A stretch of 64,000 bases of DNA from Ectocarpus siliculosus (GCA_000310025.1 FN649746.1:2501185-2565184); one strand, 5' to 3'; shown: positions 49,146-62,196, counted from the stretch's first letter. Translations and numbers: made by a program. Notes: generated from the letters alone by a model not told the origin.

Positions 49146-49649
49146 CGTTAAGTCCTCCATCCACACCTCGACCGAATGAGCGCACGGGGCGCTAGCGGCG
49201 AAGGCAACGATGAACTTACATCGGGGCGTTGCGAAGCTTCAAGGCTTAATTGCGCTGGTGCTCGGGTGTTCAGAGTGTAGACGGGATGGGGTTGTTGGTG
49301 AGAGGTAGGTCAGGTGTGATTGCTTGTGCGTGTGTTCGAGGTGTGTGTGTGTGTTCGAGGCGGCTAAACTTCCTTCACAACGAGCCTCGGGATGATTATT
49401 ATTTCCTCCGCGAAATGTATTGGGTAGTCTCTTGAACCTACGGAATTGCCACAAAAAATAGTGCCCCGGCACAATATTAAGGAACAATAAAATTATAATA
49501 ATTTTCTGGACTACCCGCCGCGTGTGTGAGCAATAGAACAAACAAAGTGTTCTAGTAGTATACAGGTAGATCTATTATCATTCATTGTAGGTGGACAGGG
49601 CAGGACAACATATGATGAACGGATTAACGGGTCATTTAGGCCGTTGTTC

Positions 49650-50930
49650 GTTCTGGATACATTATCGCCACCCACCACCCATGTACAGATGATACTGAAA
49701 ATGATAAATAAATGTTTTCGGTTTCATCCTTTTAGTCTTCTATATCACCCCGAGGACCGAAGTCCGCTGGCTCTTTAGGATTTTTTTTTTGGTATTATTT
49801 TGACGTGTTTGCGCGAGGCCAACTACCAACATATAGCAGAGACGCACGACCTGCACTGTGGGTGTCCAGTCATCATGCGCGATGTGCTCCTGGCGGGTTT
49901 TGTTTTATTGCGTGGGCCCAAGAATACCAACGGCTCGCCTGGGCTCGGTGACAGATCGACACGGCGGCGGCGATCATGCAGCTTGCTGAACATACTTGCG
50001 CCCTGTTCCCCTCCCTGCTGTATGCTATACTCCTGCTGTATGTCCTTCGTATTGCCTTCGGGTTCACTCTGTGCTGTGCTTCTTTTTTCATGTCCTCCCT
50101 GCCTACTCTGCCTTGTTGGGTACCTTGATCTCCCTTTTGCTGTTGTTTTTGCTTTTGCTTTATATATATATATGGCTGTCTGCCCATCTGCCGCCTCTTT
50201 GTTCTGTTGCCTCCATTACTCCCATGCCCTGGTGCGTAGTGCCTGATGCTGGCACGGTACCCTTTTATTTTTTTTGGCGGATGTGGGAAGCGTCCTCCTT
50301 TCCCCCTTTATTTTTGCCTTTATTTTTGTATTGTTTTATTTTGATCGGTTTCCTAGGGCTCCTTTTCTCGACCGGTCGGTTCGGTAGCTGTTCTTTTCTT
50401 ACAATATCATTTTGTTTTCTTTTTCCGAGTGGTTTGTACTCTATTCTTGTTTTGTATCCCGGCGGCGTCTGATGTGCCGGGTTTTGCGACCACGGGCTCC
50501 CCATTTTTGTGGACTAAAGAGCAAATGTGGGAAACAACAACAACTTATCGTTGGTGTGTGTGTCCAACCTGCACTACTGCGGGGCACTGCGGTGCCCAAC
50601 CTGCAATAAAGCGGGGCCGCCCTCAATAGTGCAGGACCTGCAGGGCGCTGTCTGTGTCCAGAGATTTTACCTGCACTATACCGGGCACCTGCACTATAGA
50701 GGGCCCAGTACTGTATTGGGTTCTTCACCCAACCATGTCGGGTTGGGTTTGTTGGGGTTTTGGTTGGGTTGCCGCCGTCGATAGCGTTTGTTCTGTCTCT
50801 TCGTCGTTCGTCACCGTTGGGTAGGGTTGGGTAGGGTCGGTCGATCGGGCGCTATTGGGCCGACTTCGTCGATCGCGCCGCCGTCGCTCCGTCGATCGTC
50901 GCCGCCGGTCGCCCTTGTTTGCGGACAACA
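49650..50930. other. Spacer between the two duplicated blocks
   Basis: No gene recognised. It is T-rich on the plus strand with low-complexity open frames, followed by short GC-rich palindromic pieces at 50560-50720 and GGTTGGGT-type repeats at 50735-50840. Confidence 0.5.
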
Positions 50931-52618
50931 CGACATCACAACGCCACATGGTAGTATGCATAAGAACGTCGTCGAGAGGTGGCTTGGATAGATGGCCTCT
51001 CCCCGAGTCAGCTCCCAACTCCGCAAACGCGGCTGGCTGCACAATAGTCGTCCATGGTGGGTGCCGATCCCTCACATACTTCAGTAAGCTCTCCAAACAC
51101 TCCACGCCGATTCCTACTTTCCGCACTCTGCGTCAAGTTCTACTTTTAACCGACAACTTTAAAATCCAGCAGAAACGATTCGCATGGCGTGCCTCCATCC
51201 AGTATCGCTACGGTAGTTTTTAGTCGCGTCTATCGTGGCTACCCTGCGTCCCCCAAAACAACGCAGACCGCACAACAAACCTACACTAACCTTTTTTCAG
51301 ACAACCCCCTTCCGGCTGGAAACAACCGAGCCAGCGTTTCAAGGTGTCTGCTTTCGGGCGAATGGACACAAGATGCAGGAGATTCGTGAAACCGAACAGG
51401 CCTGTTGTCGGAGTCTTTTGAGAGCAACTTTGTCGATTGGGGTAGGCAAACACAAAATAACGATTTAGACGGCATGGTTTGCTGAGCTGAGGCCCCCGGT
51501 GAACCGCTGCACAACATCTAACACACACATCGCGTAACATCTCAGCACGCATATCGCGGTTTAACTACCGCGGTTTTCTATTTGCCTTCCGCGTTGACTA
51601 TCTTAGGCAGAACCAAGCGGGTGGCTCAGGACGAATTTGCTGAGCCCACGACGATATGCATACCGCCACGTACACAAGATACGTCTATCTGACACACACA
51701 CGCGTTCACGTATCGTGGCGGCGTAGAGATATATCCCAGCTTAGCGATCTTCCCTACTACTCTCACGTGCCTCCGGGGCTCTCTCTCTAAATACCCTTAC
51801 TCCGCGAACGTTCCATCACCCAGGTACATGTTGGCAGTCTCGAAGTAAATGAAGGGTACTCGTCGCTATTCCATTCAAGCTACCAATACAAGTCCCGAGT
51901 CACTAACCCTACTGTAACCCACACGTTTGTTTGTGGGTAAGTCCATGTAAACCTCTACTGTAGAATATTAATCGAAAAACCTCAGTCTACCCTGTCTCAA
52001 GAGGGCTTGAAACGACACCAAAAGCGCCAATTTTCTCCGGGATTCGTGCACAAGAAGCAATACCGTCGCCCGGTTGGTCGGCAACGCGTGATGGGCGAGA
52101 TGTGCGTAAGGCGGCGAAACACCTGTCGACACAAACCAACGGTCCAGGCAAGGTAGCGGCGAAAACGTCCGTGGCCAGAGAGGAAGGGAAGTAGTGACAA
52201 CCAAGGATAGTCCACGGCAACCACAGCGGTTCGTCAATCTACCACACCAGAAATTACTCGACAGTCTTGAGCACGAAACTAAAGAAGAAACGATGTAATT
52301 TTTTAATACGTCTAGCAGCTCGCCAACCAGAGACAAATAAAGGTATTGGCGTGGTCGATAGGTCGCCAATGAACCTCTGTGGTGTTTTAGAGGGAGTTTG
52401 CCACGAGAGAAAATGCAACAACTGCTTTGCACCCAGGGGCTCGGAAGAACGTCCGAATATTCACTTCGAAAATCATTCACGCGGCATAAACACCTGATAC
52501 ATGCGGGTGCGGACCCAACTGTCTTTTCTAACGGTTTTCGTCGAAAAAACATTCAAAGACGCGCTTCGAACCCACGCGGGGGCGGGGGCGGGGCTCACCT
52601 AACAGCAAGGGTAGAAAA

Positions 52619-55600
52619 TTAGAGGATGCACGGCGCGGCTCCGGAGTCGGAGCAGAGGGTGCCAGCTAACTGGATGTTCGCGACGCAGCACGAAGCGGCG
52701 CCGGAGCCGCGCGAGCTGCAACCCGATCCTCCGCAAGTGACGCAGTCGGCTTCGCAGCAGGAAGTGCCGACTGACACTCCGGCGTCGCCGGAGCACGAGA
52801 ACTCCTCGGGTTCCCCGTCGTCCACGGCGTTCTCGTAGACCGACATGGCGTAGGATCCTCCGCAGATCTCTTCGGCGTCGCCGCCACAGGGCATGTCGCA
52901 GACGCCCACGCCGTTGGCATCGTAGTCAGCGTTGTCGCCGCACCAGCACTGTTGTCCCATGTGGTTTAGAACACAGCAGGGAAATGGTTAGAACGAACAG
53001 AATGGAGGGGGTTTCGTCGTGGTGTTGATGATGCCCATGTGGTGCAGCTTGTCGATGGAGTGAGATCAGTGGGGGTGGGCGCGGCGGAACTAGCGGCAAC
53101 GTATGACCGGTAAAAAGGGTCACATCTCCCAATTTCAACGACTTGGGGTTGGGGTTATAATCCCCTCTTCTTGATTAGAGGAGGATATTTATAGCAAAAT
53201 AGGAGGTGGCGTAATCCTTTATCTGCAGGTGTGGTTCCAACGTTGCCACGAATGCAGCATCACCAAGTCATGCGTAGGCGGAGTCTGTGTACTTGGTGGT
53301 GAATGTGTTATCGACTCATTCCCCGAGGCGTTCTTATCACATGCAGCTTGTTTCATCGCTGTCGCACGGATAAGCACAACGACTGAGAATTGGTGTCCGA
53401 AGGACAGAAAAACCCAGCTCGGCATGACGGTATGTCAGTTTATGGGTAAGGGTGGAGCAAAATCATGGGCCGTTTAGTTGTCAAGGGCTCCCGGCTAGGT
53501 TCGTGGCGTGATAAGATCATTCACAACATCATTCAACTAGCGAGTTTCCCCCCAGGAAACTTCGCCGTGTTGACGCAGCTAGACCACGATGAACGTTTCC
53601 ACTTTTACACGCGCATTTATTGCGACTCAAGCTGTTCCGACCCACAGCAAAACATTACGGCCGTTTCAAATCGCGCCTACGGGAACGAAACTGTACCACA
53701 CCGCATGATCACCGACCCACCACAAGTTAATAAATATCCTTCAAGGCTTCACAACACGAGATTCCCATGCAACAGTACGCTGCACGAGGTCTCACCTCCG
53801 TCGAGAACTGCGTTCCGTAGTATGCCGAGCCGGCGCAGACTTCTGAGCAAATCTGCCGTCGTCCGTTCCACGGCGTGTGCCCAACGAGGTTGATGGTCGG
53901 GTAAGGGGAGGGGCACCGCGACGCGCACGTGGACGCGTGTATTGCGAGGTGAAGTTAGCGGCGTGCTGGTTTCACCAAGGTTCCGTGATCTTTGGATTCT
54001 TGACGCGATGCCGACACACCGCGAGACAGCAACATTTCAAGAGGCAATCAATCCAGCGCATCCCGAGAACGGACAAGTGCGTGTAGCATTGTTGCTATCT
54101 TCGCATGAACAAAAGACCATGGTGTCGCGCGTCCTCTTCCCTACATTCGAATACAAAAACCAGGAGGCCTTCTGCTGCGTTCACCACCTTCCCTAACCTA
54201 ACCAAGTGAAACAGAACAATACATAGCCGTGAGAAACACGAAACGAGTTGTACCAAACAACCTTCGAAAACGCCCCGGTCGGTTGCTCACCTCCGCGGTC
54301 ATTGCGGCAGAGGATATTTCCTGCACGAACACGCGACTGTCGGCCGGGTCGGAGTAGCACCCCAGGAAGGAGGGGTCCTCGGTTTCCCCGTCGTCCGCGT
54401 CGTTCTCGTAGACCGACATGGCGTAGAAACCTCCGCAGATCTCGTCGGCGTCGCCACCGCAGGGCATGTCGCAGACGCCCTCGCCGTTGGCATCGTAGTC
54501 GGCGCCTTCGGCGCCGCACCAGCACTGTTGTCGGAAGGCACAGCAGCAGTGCGTGGCGTTCCCGCAAAGGGGCGCGGCACAGTATCAGGGAGAGTCCGTG
54601 GTGTGTGCAAACCGGAGGGGGTTTCGTTGACACATGGCAGTGTGATGTTTCTCGATGGAGTGTGGTGGGTCGTAGGTGAGACCGCAGAGTAGATAACGGC
54701 ACCAAGACCAATCAGTAAAATACACATGGAGGTGTGGAGGTGGACCTAAAATGTGTCAAATCTCCGCAGCTTCTTTGTCGGACGATTCTCCCTTCTGGAA
54801 CAGAGGGGGTTGTTAGCGGGAAACATTGACGGCCGAAGGCTCTTGTCTGCCTGTACTGTGTTGTGCGAACGTGTCAACGACCGTACCACCAAGTCGTGGG
54901 AGTTGTGCTCGGGGTCCCGTACATAAGGCTTAATGCTTGAGCACTAACATGGCCCTTTCTCACGACGACTGCTTGTCACTCTTGGCGATGGGTATACACT
55001 AATAGGCACGACAGCTGAAGAAACCAAACGAATGAATTGCCTATGGGCGAACAAGAAGAGTCATACGGCGATTTTCCAAACCCTTCCGCTGAACCAAGGT
55101 AAGGAACGTAGACTATGTCTGTTTTATAGCGCGAAGACCCAGCCCACCGGAACATCGCTTCACATGACACGAATCTCAGATCGCCTTGTGGTCTTACCTG
55201 CGTCGAGTACTGCGTTCCGTAGTACGCTGAGCCAGCGCAAGCCTCGGAGCAGATCTATGGTCGTTTGTTCACGGGAGTGCGTCCAACGCGGACGACAGTT
55301 CGAGGGAGAGGGGCAGTGGCAGACACGTGGTCATGGAACAACACGTCTGTTGCGTGTTGAATCGGTGGCGGCGTGATGAGTTCATGTTTTGAAAACCTTC
55401 GTGGTAACCTGCGCATTGTCGACACGGCTTCATGTAGATATCAACGATATACGAGGCAGCGTCATGTCGAGCGTATCTCGACAACAGGCAACGGGTTTGT
55501 GTTGCTGTACATATTGCTGTCGCTGTTTCGTATAGTTGTGTTCACATCAGCAACCTGATCCGACCAGTATCATACCTCCTCGTCCTTACTCTAGACTACA

Positions 55601-58600
55601 TGGGCAGGAAATATTTTTCCTGGTCACCAGATCGCCCAGCCGAACTAACACACGACGAGCTGAGCTTCAAAGACAATCGCTTGAACCAAACAGCGGCCTT
55701 CGAAAACGCCCCGTTCGGGTGCTCACCTCCGCGGTCATTGCGTCAGAGGAGATATCCTGCACGAACACGCGGCCGTCGGCCGGGTCGGAGTAGCACCCCA
55801 GGAAGGAGGGGTCCTCGGTTTCCCCGTCGTCCACGTCGTTCTCGTAGACCGAAATGGCGTAGAAACCTCCGCAGATCTCGTCGGCGTCGCCACCGCAGGG
55901 CATGTCGCAGACGCCCTCGCCGTTGGCATCGTAGTCGGCGCCTTCGGCGCCGCACCAGCACTGTTGTCGGAAGGCACAGCAACAGTGCGTGGCGTTCCCG
56001 CAAAGGGGCGCGGCACAGTATCAGGGAGAGTCCGTGGTGTGTGCAAACCGGAGGGGGTTTCGTTGACACATGGCAGTGTGATGTTTCTCGATGGAGTGTG
56101 GTGGGTCGTAGGTGAGACCGCAGAGTAGATAACGGCACCAAGACCAATCAGTAAAATACACATGGAGGTGTGGAGGTGGACCTAAAATGTGTCAAATCTC
56201 CGCAGCTTCTTTGTTGGACGATTCTCCCTTCTGGAATAGAGGGGGTTGTTAGCGGGAAACATTGACGGCCGAAGGCTCTTGTCTGCCTGTACTGTGTTGT
56301 GCGAACGTGTCAACGACCGTACCACCAAGTCGTGGGAGTTGTGCTCGGGGTCCCGTACATAAGGCTTAATGCTTGAGCACTAACATGGCCCTTTCTCACG
56401 ACGACTGCTTGTCACTCTTGGCGATGGGTATACACTAATAGGCACGACAGCTGAAGAAACCAAACGAATGAATTGCCTATGAGCGAACAAGAAGAGTCAT
56501 ACGGCGATTTTCCAAACCCTTCCGCTGAACCAAGGTAAGGAACGTAGACTATGTCTGTTTTATAGCGCGAAGACCCAGCCCACCGGAACATCGCTTCACA
56601 TGACACGAATCTCAGATCGCCTTGTGGTCTTACCTGCGTCGAGTACTGCGTTCCGTAGTACGCTGAGCCAGCGCAAGCCTCGGAGCAGATCTATGGTCGT
56701 TTGTTCAAGGGAGTGCGTCCAACGCGGACGACAGTTCGAGGGAGAGGGGCAGTGGCAGACACGTGGTCATGGAACAACACGTCTGTTGCGTGTTGAATCG
56801 GTGGCGGCGTGATGAGTTCATGTTTTGAAAACCTTCGTGGTAACCTGCGCATTGTCGACACGGCTTCATGTAGATATCAACGATATACGAGGCAGCGTCA
56901 TGTCGAGCGTATCTCGACAACAGGCAACGGGTTTGTGTTGCTGTACATATTGCTGTCGCTGTTTCGTATAGTTGTGTTCACATCAGCAACCTGATCCGAC
57001 CAGTATCATACCTCCTCGTCCCTACTCTAGACTACATCGGCAGGAAATATTTCGCCCAGCCGAACTAACACACGACGAGCTGAGATTCAAAGACAATCGC
57101 TTGAACCAAACAGCGGCCTTCGAAAACGCCCCGTTCGGGTGCCCACCTCCGCGGTCATTGCGTCAGAGGAGATATCCTGCACGAACACGCGGCCGTCGGC
57201 CGGGTCGGAGTAGCACCCGAGGTAGGAGGGATTCTCGGTTTCCCCGTCATCCACGTCAATCTCGTAGACCGACATGGCGTTGAAACCTCCGCAGATCTCG
57301 CTCGCGTCGCCACTGCAGGGCACGTCGCAGACGCCCTCGCCGTTGGCGTCGTAGTCGGCGCCTTCGGCGCCGCACCAGCACTGTTGTCGGAGAAACAAAC
57401 GGGACGGCCGTGTGTAGGGTGAGCGGAGAGGGCACAGGAAAAGGGTGGTCTTGAGTCGATTTTGGAAGTGTTAATTTTGAATGAACGGAGTCTGATAGGT
57501 CTGGGCGGTGGCGGTGCACATGCAACAGCGAACTAACGAGCAGACAAACTGAAGCATCTTTGATGCACAACATCAAAGAAAACGAGCCGCTTGTTTATTC
57601 GCACGTCTCCATTGTACTAGGCTCTGTTTTCCCAATATCCTTGGCTGCCCTTTCAAAAAGCGTGTAGTGATCCCATTTTGTCCATGCGTCCCTCTTGAGC
57701 GAATACACGACGGCGAGATTAAAAAAACTTGCGCTCAATACACAGACAAGAGCCGTTCGCAAAACTCCTTCACAATGTTCCCACGAATCCATCCGATAAG
57801 ATAATTGCATATCGTTCACTACGTTGTTGAACAACGCACACGTGCTGCGTTCCCGCTTGAAACCGCTATGTAGGTGCCTCACCTCTTCCGAGTACTGCGT
57901 CCCGTAGTAAGCCGAGTCGGCGCAGAGCGCCAAGCATGCCTGTGGTTGTGTCGCGTGTTCAATTCATCCAATCACATGGTGATCGTCCGGACAAGGGAAA
58001 GGAAGTGGGAGGGACGTGGTCACCAGTGGGACGGAAATGCCGTGTATGGCGGTCGCGTGTCGGCGGTATCGACGGTTTCAAGGGGAGGGTTTCGGTGCAA
58101 CCACAGCGGTACGACATCGCCAGCAGCGGCAGCAGCGCGGCAACAGCGGCAGTCAATACCCCCAGGCCACCACGGTAAGAGATACCATCTACCATGTTAC
58201 CTTCATATCACGGAATGAGCGAACCAAAAGACCAACATCACCCTAAACGCAAATCACAAAAATATGACGTTGAAGGCGATTCTGCTCTTTGTACCCGTCG
58301 GCGACACTCACGTCCGCGGTCATTGCGGCGGCGGAAGCCTCGAAGGTGAAAATGCGGGAGCCTGGCAGGTCCGAGAAGCACCCGAGGTAAGAGGAGCCGG
58401 TAGTCTCTGTCTCTGTCTCCGTGGGCACGTCATTGTCAACGTCGCCTGACAGGATGTGCAAGAGATAGCTCTGTAATCAGGTCGCAAAATATACTTCATC
58501 ACCACACACTGGACCGATTTTCGGAGTTTGAGGTTCCAGCTGCAAACGTTGGCCTCACCTTTGGAGCCGCTCGTTGGAGCCTTTCGCAGACGAGCGTCAC

Positions 58601-60547
58601 CTCGCTCAACCCACGGCAGGCAATACACGTACCAACCCAAAGCAGTTTGCTGAAGAAGGTAGTGACTAAAGTGCCGTTGAAAGTACAAAAGTGCCGACAC
58701 GCAAGGGGAAAAGAGCCAGTGTGCCTCCCAGGAAATAGGCAGCTACTTGTCTATGGAAGAGCGTGGCGTTTAGCCGAACGGGCGACGCATGCAGCTAGCT
58801 AGCCCCACGAGTGTGAGTGCTTTTCAGACGTTTCTCCACATGAGAAGGCTTGGAAATTTGGGCGATGAGCCCTCACAATAGGAAAGTATTCGATAACAGA
58901 TGTTTCGGTCCTGCCCTCTTGTCTATCGTTTACACATGGAGCATTCAGCCTCTCGTTGTGCAGACGATGTGATGGACCGGACTTCTTCCCGTGCGGCGAA
59001 CATGCATTCGGGCGGATGTCGAGCGCCGTTTGTTGTGGATGGATACGAAAGGAACGTTCACGAACCATTTCGACTGCCCTTGGCAACCACCTTCTCACCG
59101 ATGCAAGGCGCAGCGCCTGAGTCCGCGCACAGGATGTTGCTCGCTACGATGTTTGCAGTACAGCAATCTGAGGGGCCACGAAAGGAAAGCAGGAGACAGG
59201 CGGGGGGTGTGGGGGGTAACGAGCGAGAGACATGACGACTTGTGTTCATTCTCGGCGGCCTCCGTGCCATCCTTTCGGACAACAGTACCTGAATGGGATG
59301 GGTGCCGAGGGCAAAACTGAAACAGGAAGACTCCAACGATGGACGAAATGGTAGAGGAAACCTACCGTCTCCAGTGAAGCCCTCTCGCGTAGAGCAGCCC
59401 GGACCGCCGCACGTGCCACACCCTAGAGTGCAGCAGATATCGCCGTTGGAGACACCCGCGAGGCCGTTGTCGCAGGTCTGGGCGGTGGTCACGCCTAGAT
59501 TGGTTGCCAGTGGCCCGGTATATTGCCGAAAACGTTTGTTTGCAGGCAGGGAAGTGGGGAGAAATACATGGTATGAATCAATGGCGTGTGTACAGCGGTT
59601 TGTGCGGAAACTGTTGGCTTAACGCAGTGGCTTTGATCGCCGACCTGTCAGCGTTATCTCCGAAAAGTCGTCGGGAATTCATTCTCCTTCGACAGCGAGT
59701 GTGGTGGTGGGGGATCGATTACTTTCCTGCTGCATCCCAGCGAAACCCCCGCCCACGGGTTAATCGTTGTTGTGCCAGGCAGGGAACCTATGATGTCTAC
59801 GTCTACCGCTGACAATGCAAAGCACCAGACCGAGTTCGGACACACAGGATACATTTACCGCAAAGTTTTCCGGATCTTTCCGGACTAACTTTATGGTCTG
59901 CAAATCCGGCTGTACGGCCAGGCCTGCCGACTCCGACCTCATCCGTTTGAATTCTACCGAAAGGTAGGTAGGTGTAGGCTGCCACCAGAATCGATGGGAC
60001 GAAACCAACAATAAAAATATTAGAAGCCTCCTCCCCGGTCGGGGTACATAACATGCAGCTGTATTTACCCCGTTGGGCGAAATTGGGGTGGGGTAAACAA
60101 CGACTCCATGTAAAAGTACTCCTCCAAGAAAGTTTCTGCTGAGCAATTGTTGAGACGACTGTTAGTCGCAGCAAAACCGTGAAAATCGTTGAAGATTAAC
60201 GGCCGGCGGGATTTGTTTGGATCCCTACAGTTGGTCTTCGTGTACCAGGAAGCAAATGATTCTTTCTGCTGTACCGTAAGCGCTGCTTGTCCCGCGCTTG
60301 CGGAGAGTTGCCTAACTGCTAAGCCGCACATATCGCCCTACAAATCACATATTCGTGAAGACATAACAACTACACAATTCAAAAGTCTGAATACAACAGA
60401 AGTGTTCTCTTTTCACCGTGATCTCAGGCACCCCCGCGCGCCTTTTTTGAGCTGAATAAGTTCATCCTTGCGCCGTTTCAGAAATAATGTTAATCACCAG
60501 CCGAAAAAACGATTGTGATCCATCGGTGGTGAAAAGTTGTTATCGTT

Positions 60548-60579
<32 letters not shown>

Positions 60580-60633
60580 ACCAATGGCCACCCCCAGGCA
60601 AAGCGTCGGTAGCACCAGCGAAGTTAGATGCAT
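52619..60633 (-). CDS. Secreted protein with four WSC domains and two Cys-rich caps (paralogue A), 12 exons
   Basis: Exons from 5': 60582-60633, 59366-59494, 59099-59167, 58312-58445, 57883-57939, 57147-57380, 56634-56690, 55727-55960, 55198-55254, 54291-54524, 53796-53852, 52619-52948. Phases match and give 547 residues. Signal peptide MHLTSLVLPTLCLGVAIG then VTTAQT. Ten-Cys module at 24-83, WSC domains at about 103-187, 200-284, 297-381 and 394-478, and a second ten-Cys module at about 490-547 ending APCIL. Each WSC is cut the same way: its first third ends one exon, a 57-bp exon holds the middle (CSEACAGSAYYGTQYST), and the CWCG part opens the next. All these introns are phase 0. WSC1 is the most diverged and WSC2-4 are close to each other. 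No membrane anchor is seen. Likely extracellular polysaccharide binding, by family inference only. Confidence 0.9.
54250..57130. repeat. 1436-bp tandem duplication inside WSC paralogue A
   Basis: Exons and introns of two successive WSC units are spaced exactly 1436 bp apart (54524 to 55960, and 55254 to 56690). Introns differ at only a few bases (for example TTGTCGG at 54776 against TTGTTGG at 56212, and GGGCGAAC against GAGCGAAC), so the duplication is recent. Confidence 0.92.
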
Positions 60634-62196
60634 CTTGGCCTTGAGGTTGTAGATCAAGCGTTCTGTCATCAGGGGAGAGAAACCGCGGGCATCGCACATG
60701 TCGCATACAACGCACATGACGCAGGATTTTGCGCGAGTTGTGATTATTTGTTCACTGGAAGGTCTCCTCAACTTCTTCCAACACCCGTGATGACCTAGGT
60801 TGACCTAAGAAGAACACTCTTCTTCCGCCCTTCGGCGGAACCCATGTACGGAGCGCTCGCGGCGAAGAACTTACATCGGGGCGTTGCGAAGTTTCATGGC
60901 TGTACTGGTGCTCGGGTGTTCAGGGTGAAGACAGGATGGGGTGTGATGGAATTGTTGGCTTGCGGGTGTGTAGACGTGTGTGAGGGACGTGGCTAGACGT
61001 TCCTTCGCACAAGCAAGCACGGACCGTTTGGGTCGTCGGGATGGTTATTTCCGCGATCATTGTCTGGCTCAAGCAGGTAGGTAGTCTTCGGAACGTTCCA
61101 ATCTCCCACAACACTGGCAGTTTGGCTAAACAGCCATGGTGCACCCATGGGCGGCAGCCCATGATGTGCCAAACGTGGGCACCTAACGTGGAACTCGCCA
61201 GCGGCATAACAACATGAAACTCAGCCATCGGCACATCAACCTACTCTAGAACTCAGCCACCCAGCGTCAACGTATCACTTAATATGTAGGCTTGGGGCTC
61301 TAGGGTTATGGTTAGCGTTAGGGTTAATGTTTGCCGTTATAATGCCCGTCCCAGAGCAGATAATGTATTGTTAAGGAGTACACTGCTTCCGGTTGAATGG
61401 CACTCATTGGCCTCCCATGGACTGACCGGGCTTGCTTGCCCATGAGCAGCATGCCCACGGGCGGTTTTTTAGCAAAACTGTAGAAAGTGTGGGAGAACCT
61501 AACGTTCGGGATCGTTCGGAATCGCTACATTTTCTTGTAGCCTACGCGTGTGTGCAACAGCAGCAGTGTATGCAGAAGGGATAGTTGTGGGTGGACAGAT
61601 CAGGACCAAATATGAAAGCGGATTATCGCGTCATCCGTTCATATGCCACTTTATATTGATTTAGGTGTTGTCAGTTTTTGACAACGGAGAGCGGAGGCAA
61701 GCCTAACGCGCCCGCCCTATTTCTTCCAAGCCCACCTGGCGAACGTCGGATAGTGAGAAAAGGACCGACCCAACGAATATACCAACCGAGGAACTCTTAA
61801 ACCGCTTTGTAAAATGATAAAACGTTGTTGGGCCAGTTGGCGCTTGCACTAAATCCGGACGATTGTTCCAGGACCCAAAAACTAGAAACGTTCTGGATGT
61901 TTCCCCACCTTCTATCGATAGAGATGGATTCGTTGTGTCATATTAAGAAAAAAAAAATGGATGCGGCGTCCATATTTTTTACCGGACAGTACTACTCAGG
62001 TCGTTAAAAAAGAAAAAAGTCGGGAGGCTTAATTTGCGCTGTAGCGCAGACCCGAGCCGAAGGCAAGATGGGGCTCCCCGCAGGGCTCCCAGGACGGCCC
62101 CTTGAGGGCCCCCGGACGGGGGCGCCCGCGGAGGGAAAACATCAGATTTGGGGGTTTTTTAGAATCCAAATACAGGGTAAAAAAAGTGGAATTTGA
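60634..62196. other. 5' flank of WSC paralogue A and intergenic DNA
   Basis: Up to about 61640 this matches the flank of paralogue B (48826-49650) and should hold the promoter and 5' UTR, but no core element could be assigned. Beyond that, no gene is seen. At 61916-61960 a short block (GATGGATTCGTTGTGTCATA) recurs near the inverted repeat at 63.4-63.8 kb. Confidence 0.5.

Larger units (their letters stand above)
38680..49650. repeat. Tandem segmental duplication, left copy
   Basis: The whole block is paralogous to about 50930-61640. Co-linear landmarks include GGAAACAACCGAGCCAGCGT (39070 and 51315), the WSC gene stop codons (40384 and 52619) and the signal-peptide exons (48825 and 60633). 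GGTAGGTGTAGGCTGCCACC-like sequence (about 48010 and 59965) also matches. Coordinate offset varies from about 12.2 kb to 11.8 kb because of insertions and an extra WSC unit. Confidence 0.85.
50930..61640. repeat. Tandem segmental duplication, right copy
   Basis: Co-linear with about 38680-49650. It lacks the two insertions in introns 1 and 2 of paralogue B but has one more WSC repeat unit. Non-coding flanks on both sides of the gene are also conserved, so this was one DNA duplication and not retrocopying. Confidence 0.85.

Noticed and set aside
49800-50472. Hydrophobic open frames resembling membrane proteins
   Set aside because: T-rich sequence on the plus strand gives Leu/Phe/Cys-rich translations in two overlapping frames; no conserved motif.
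50735-50840. Telomere-like GGGTTGGG repeats
   Set aside because: Short and irregular, with no TTTAGGG or TTAGGG register.
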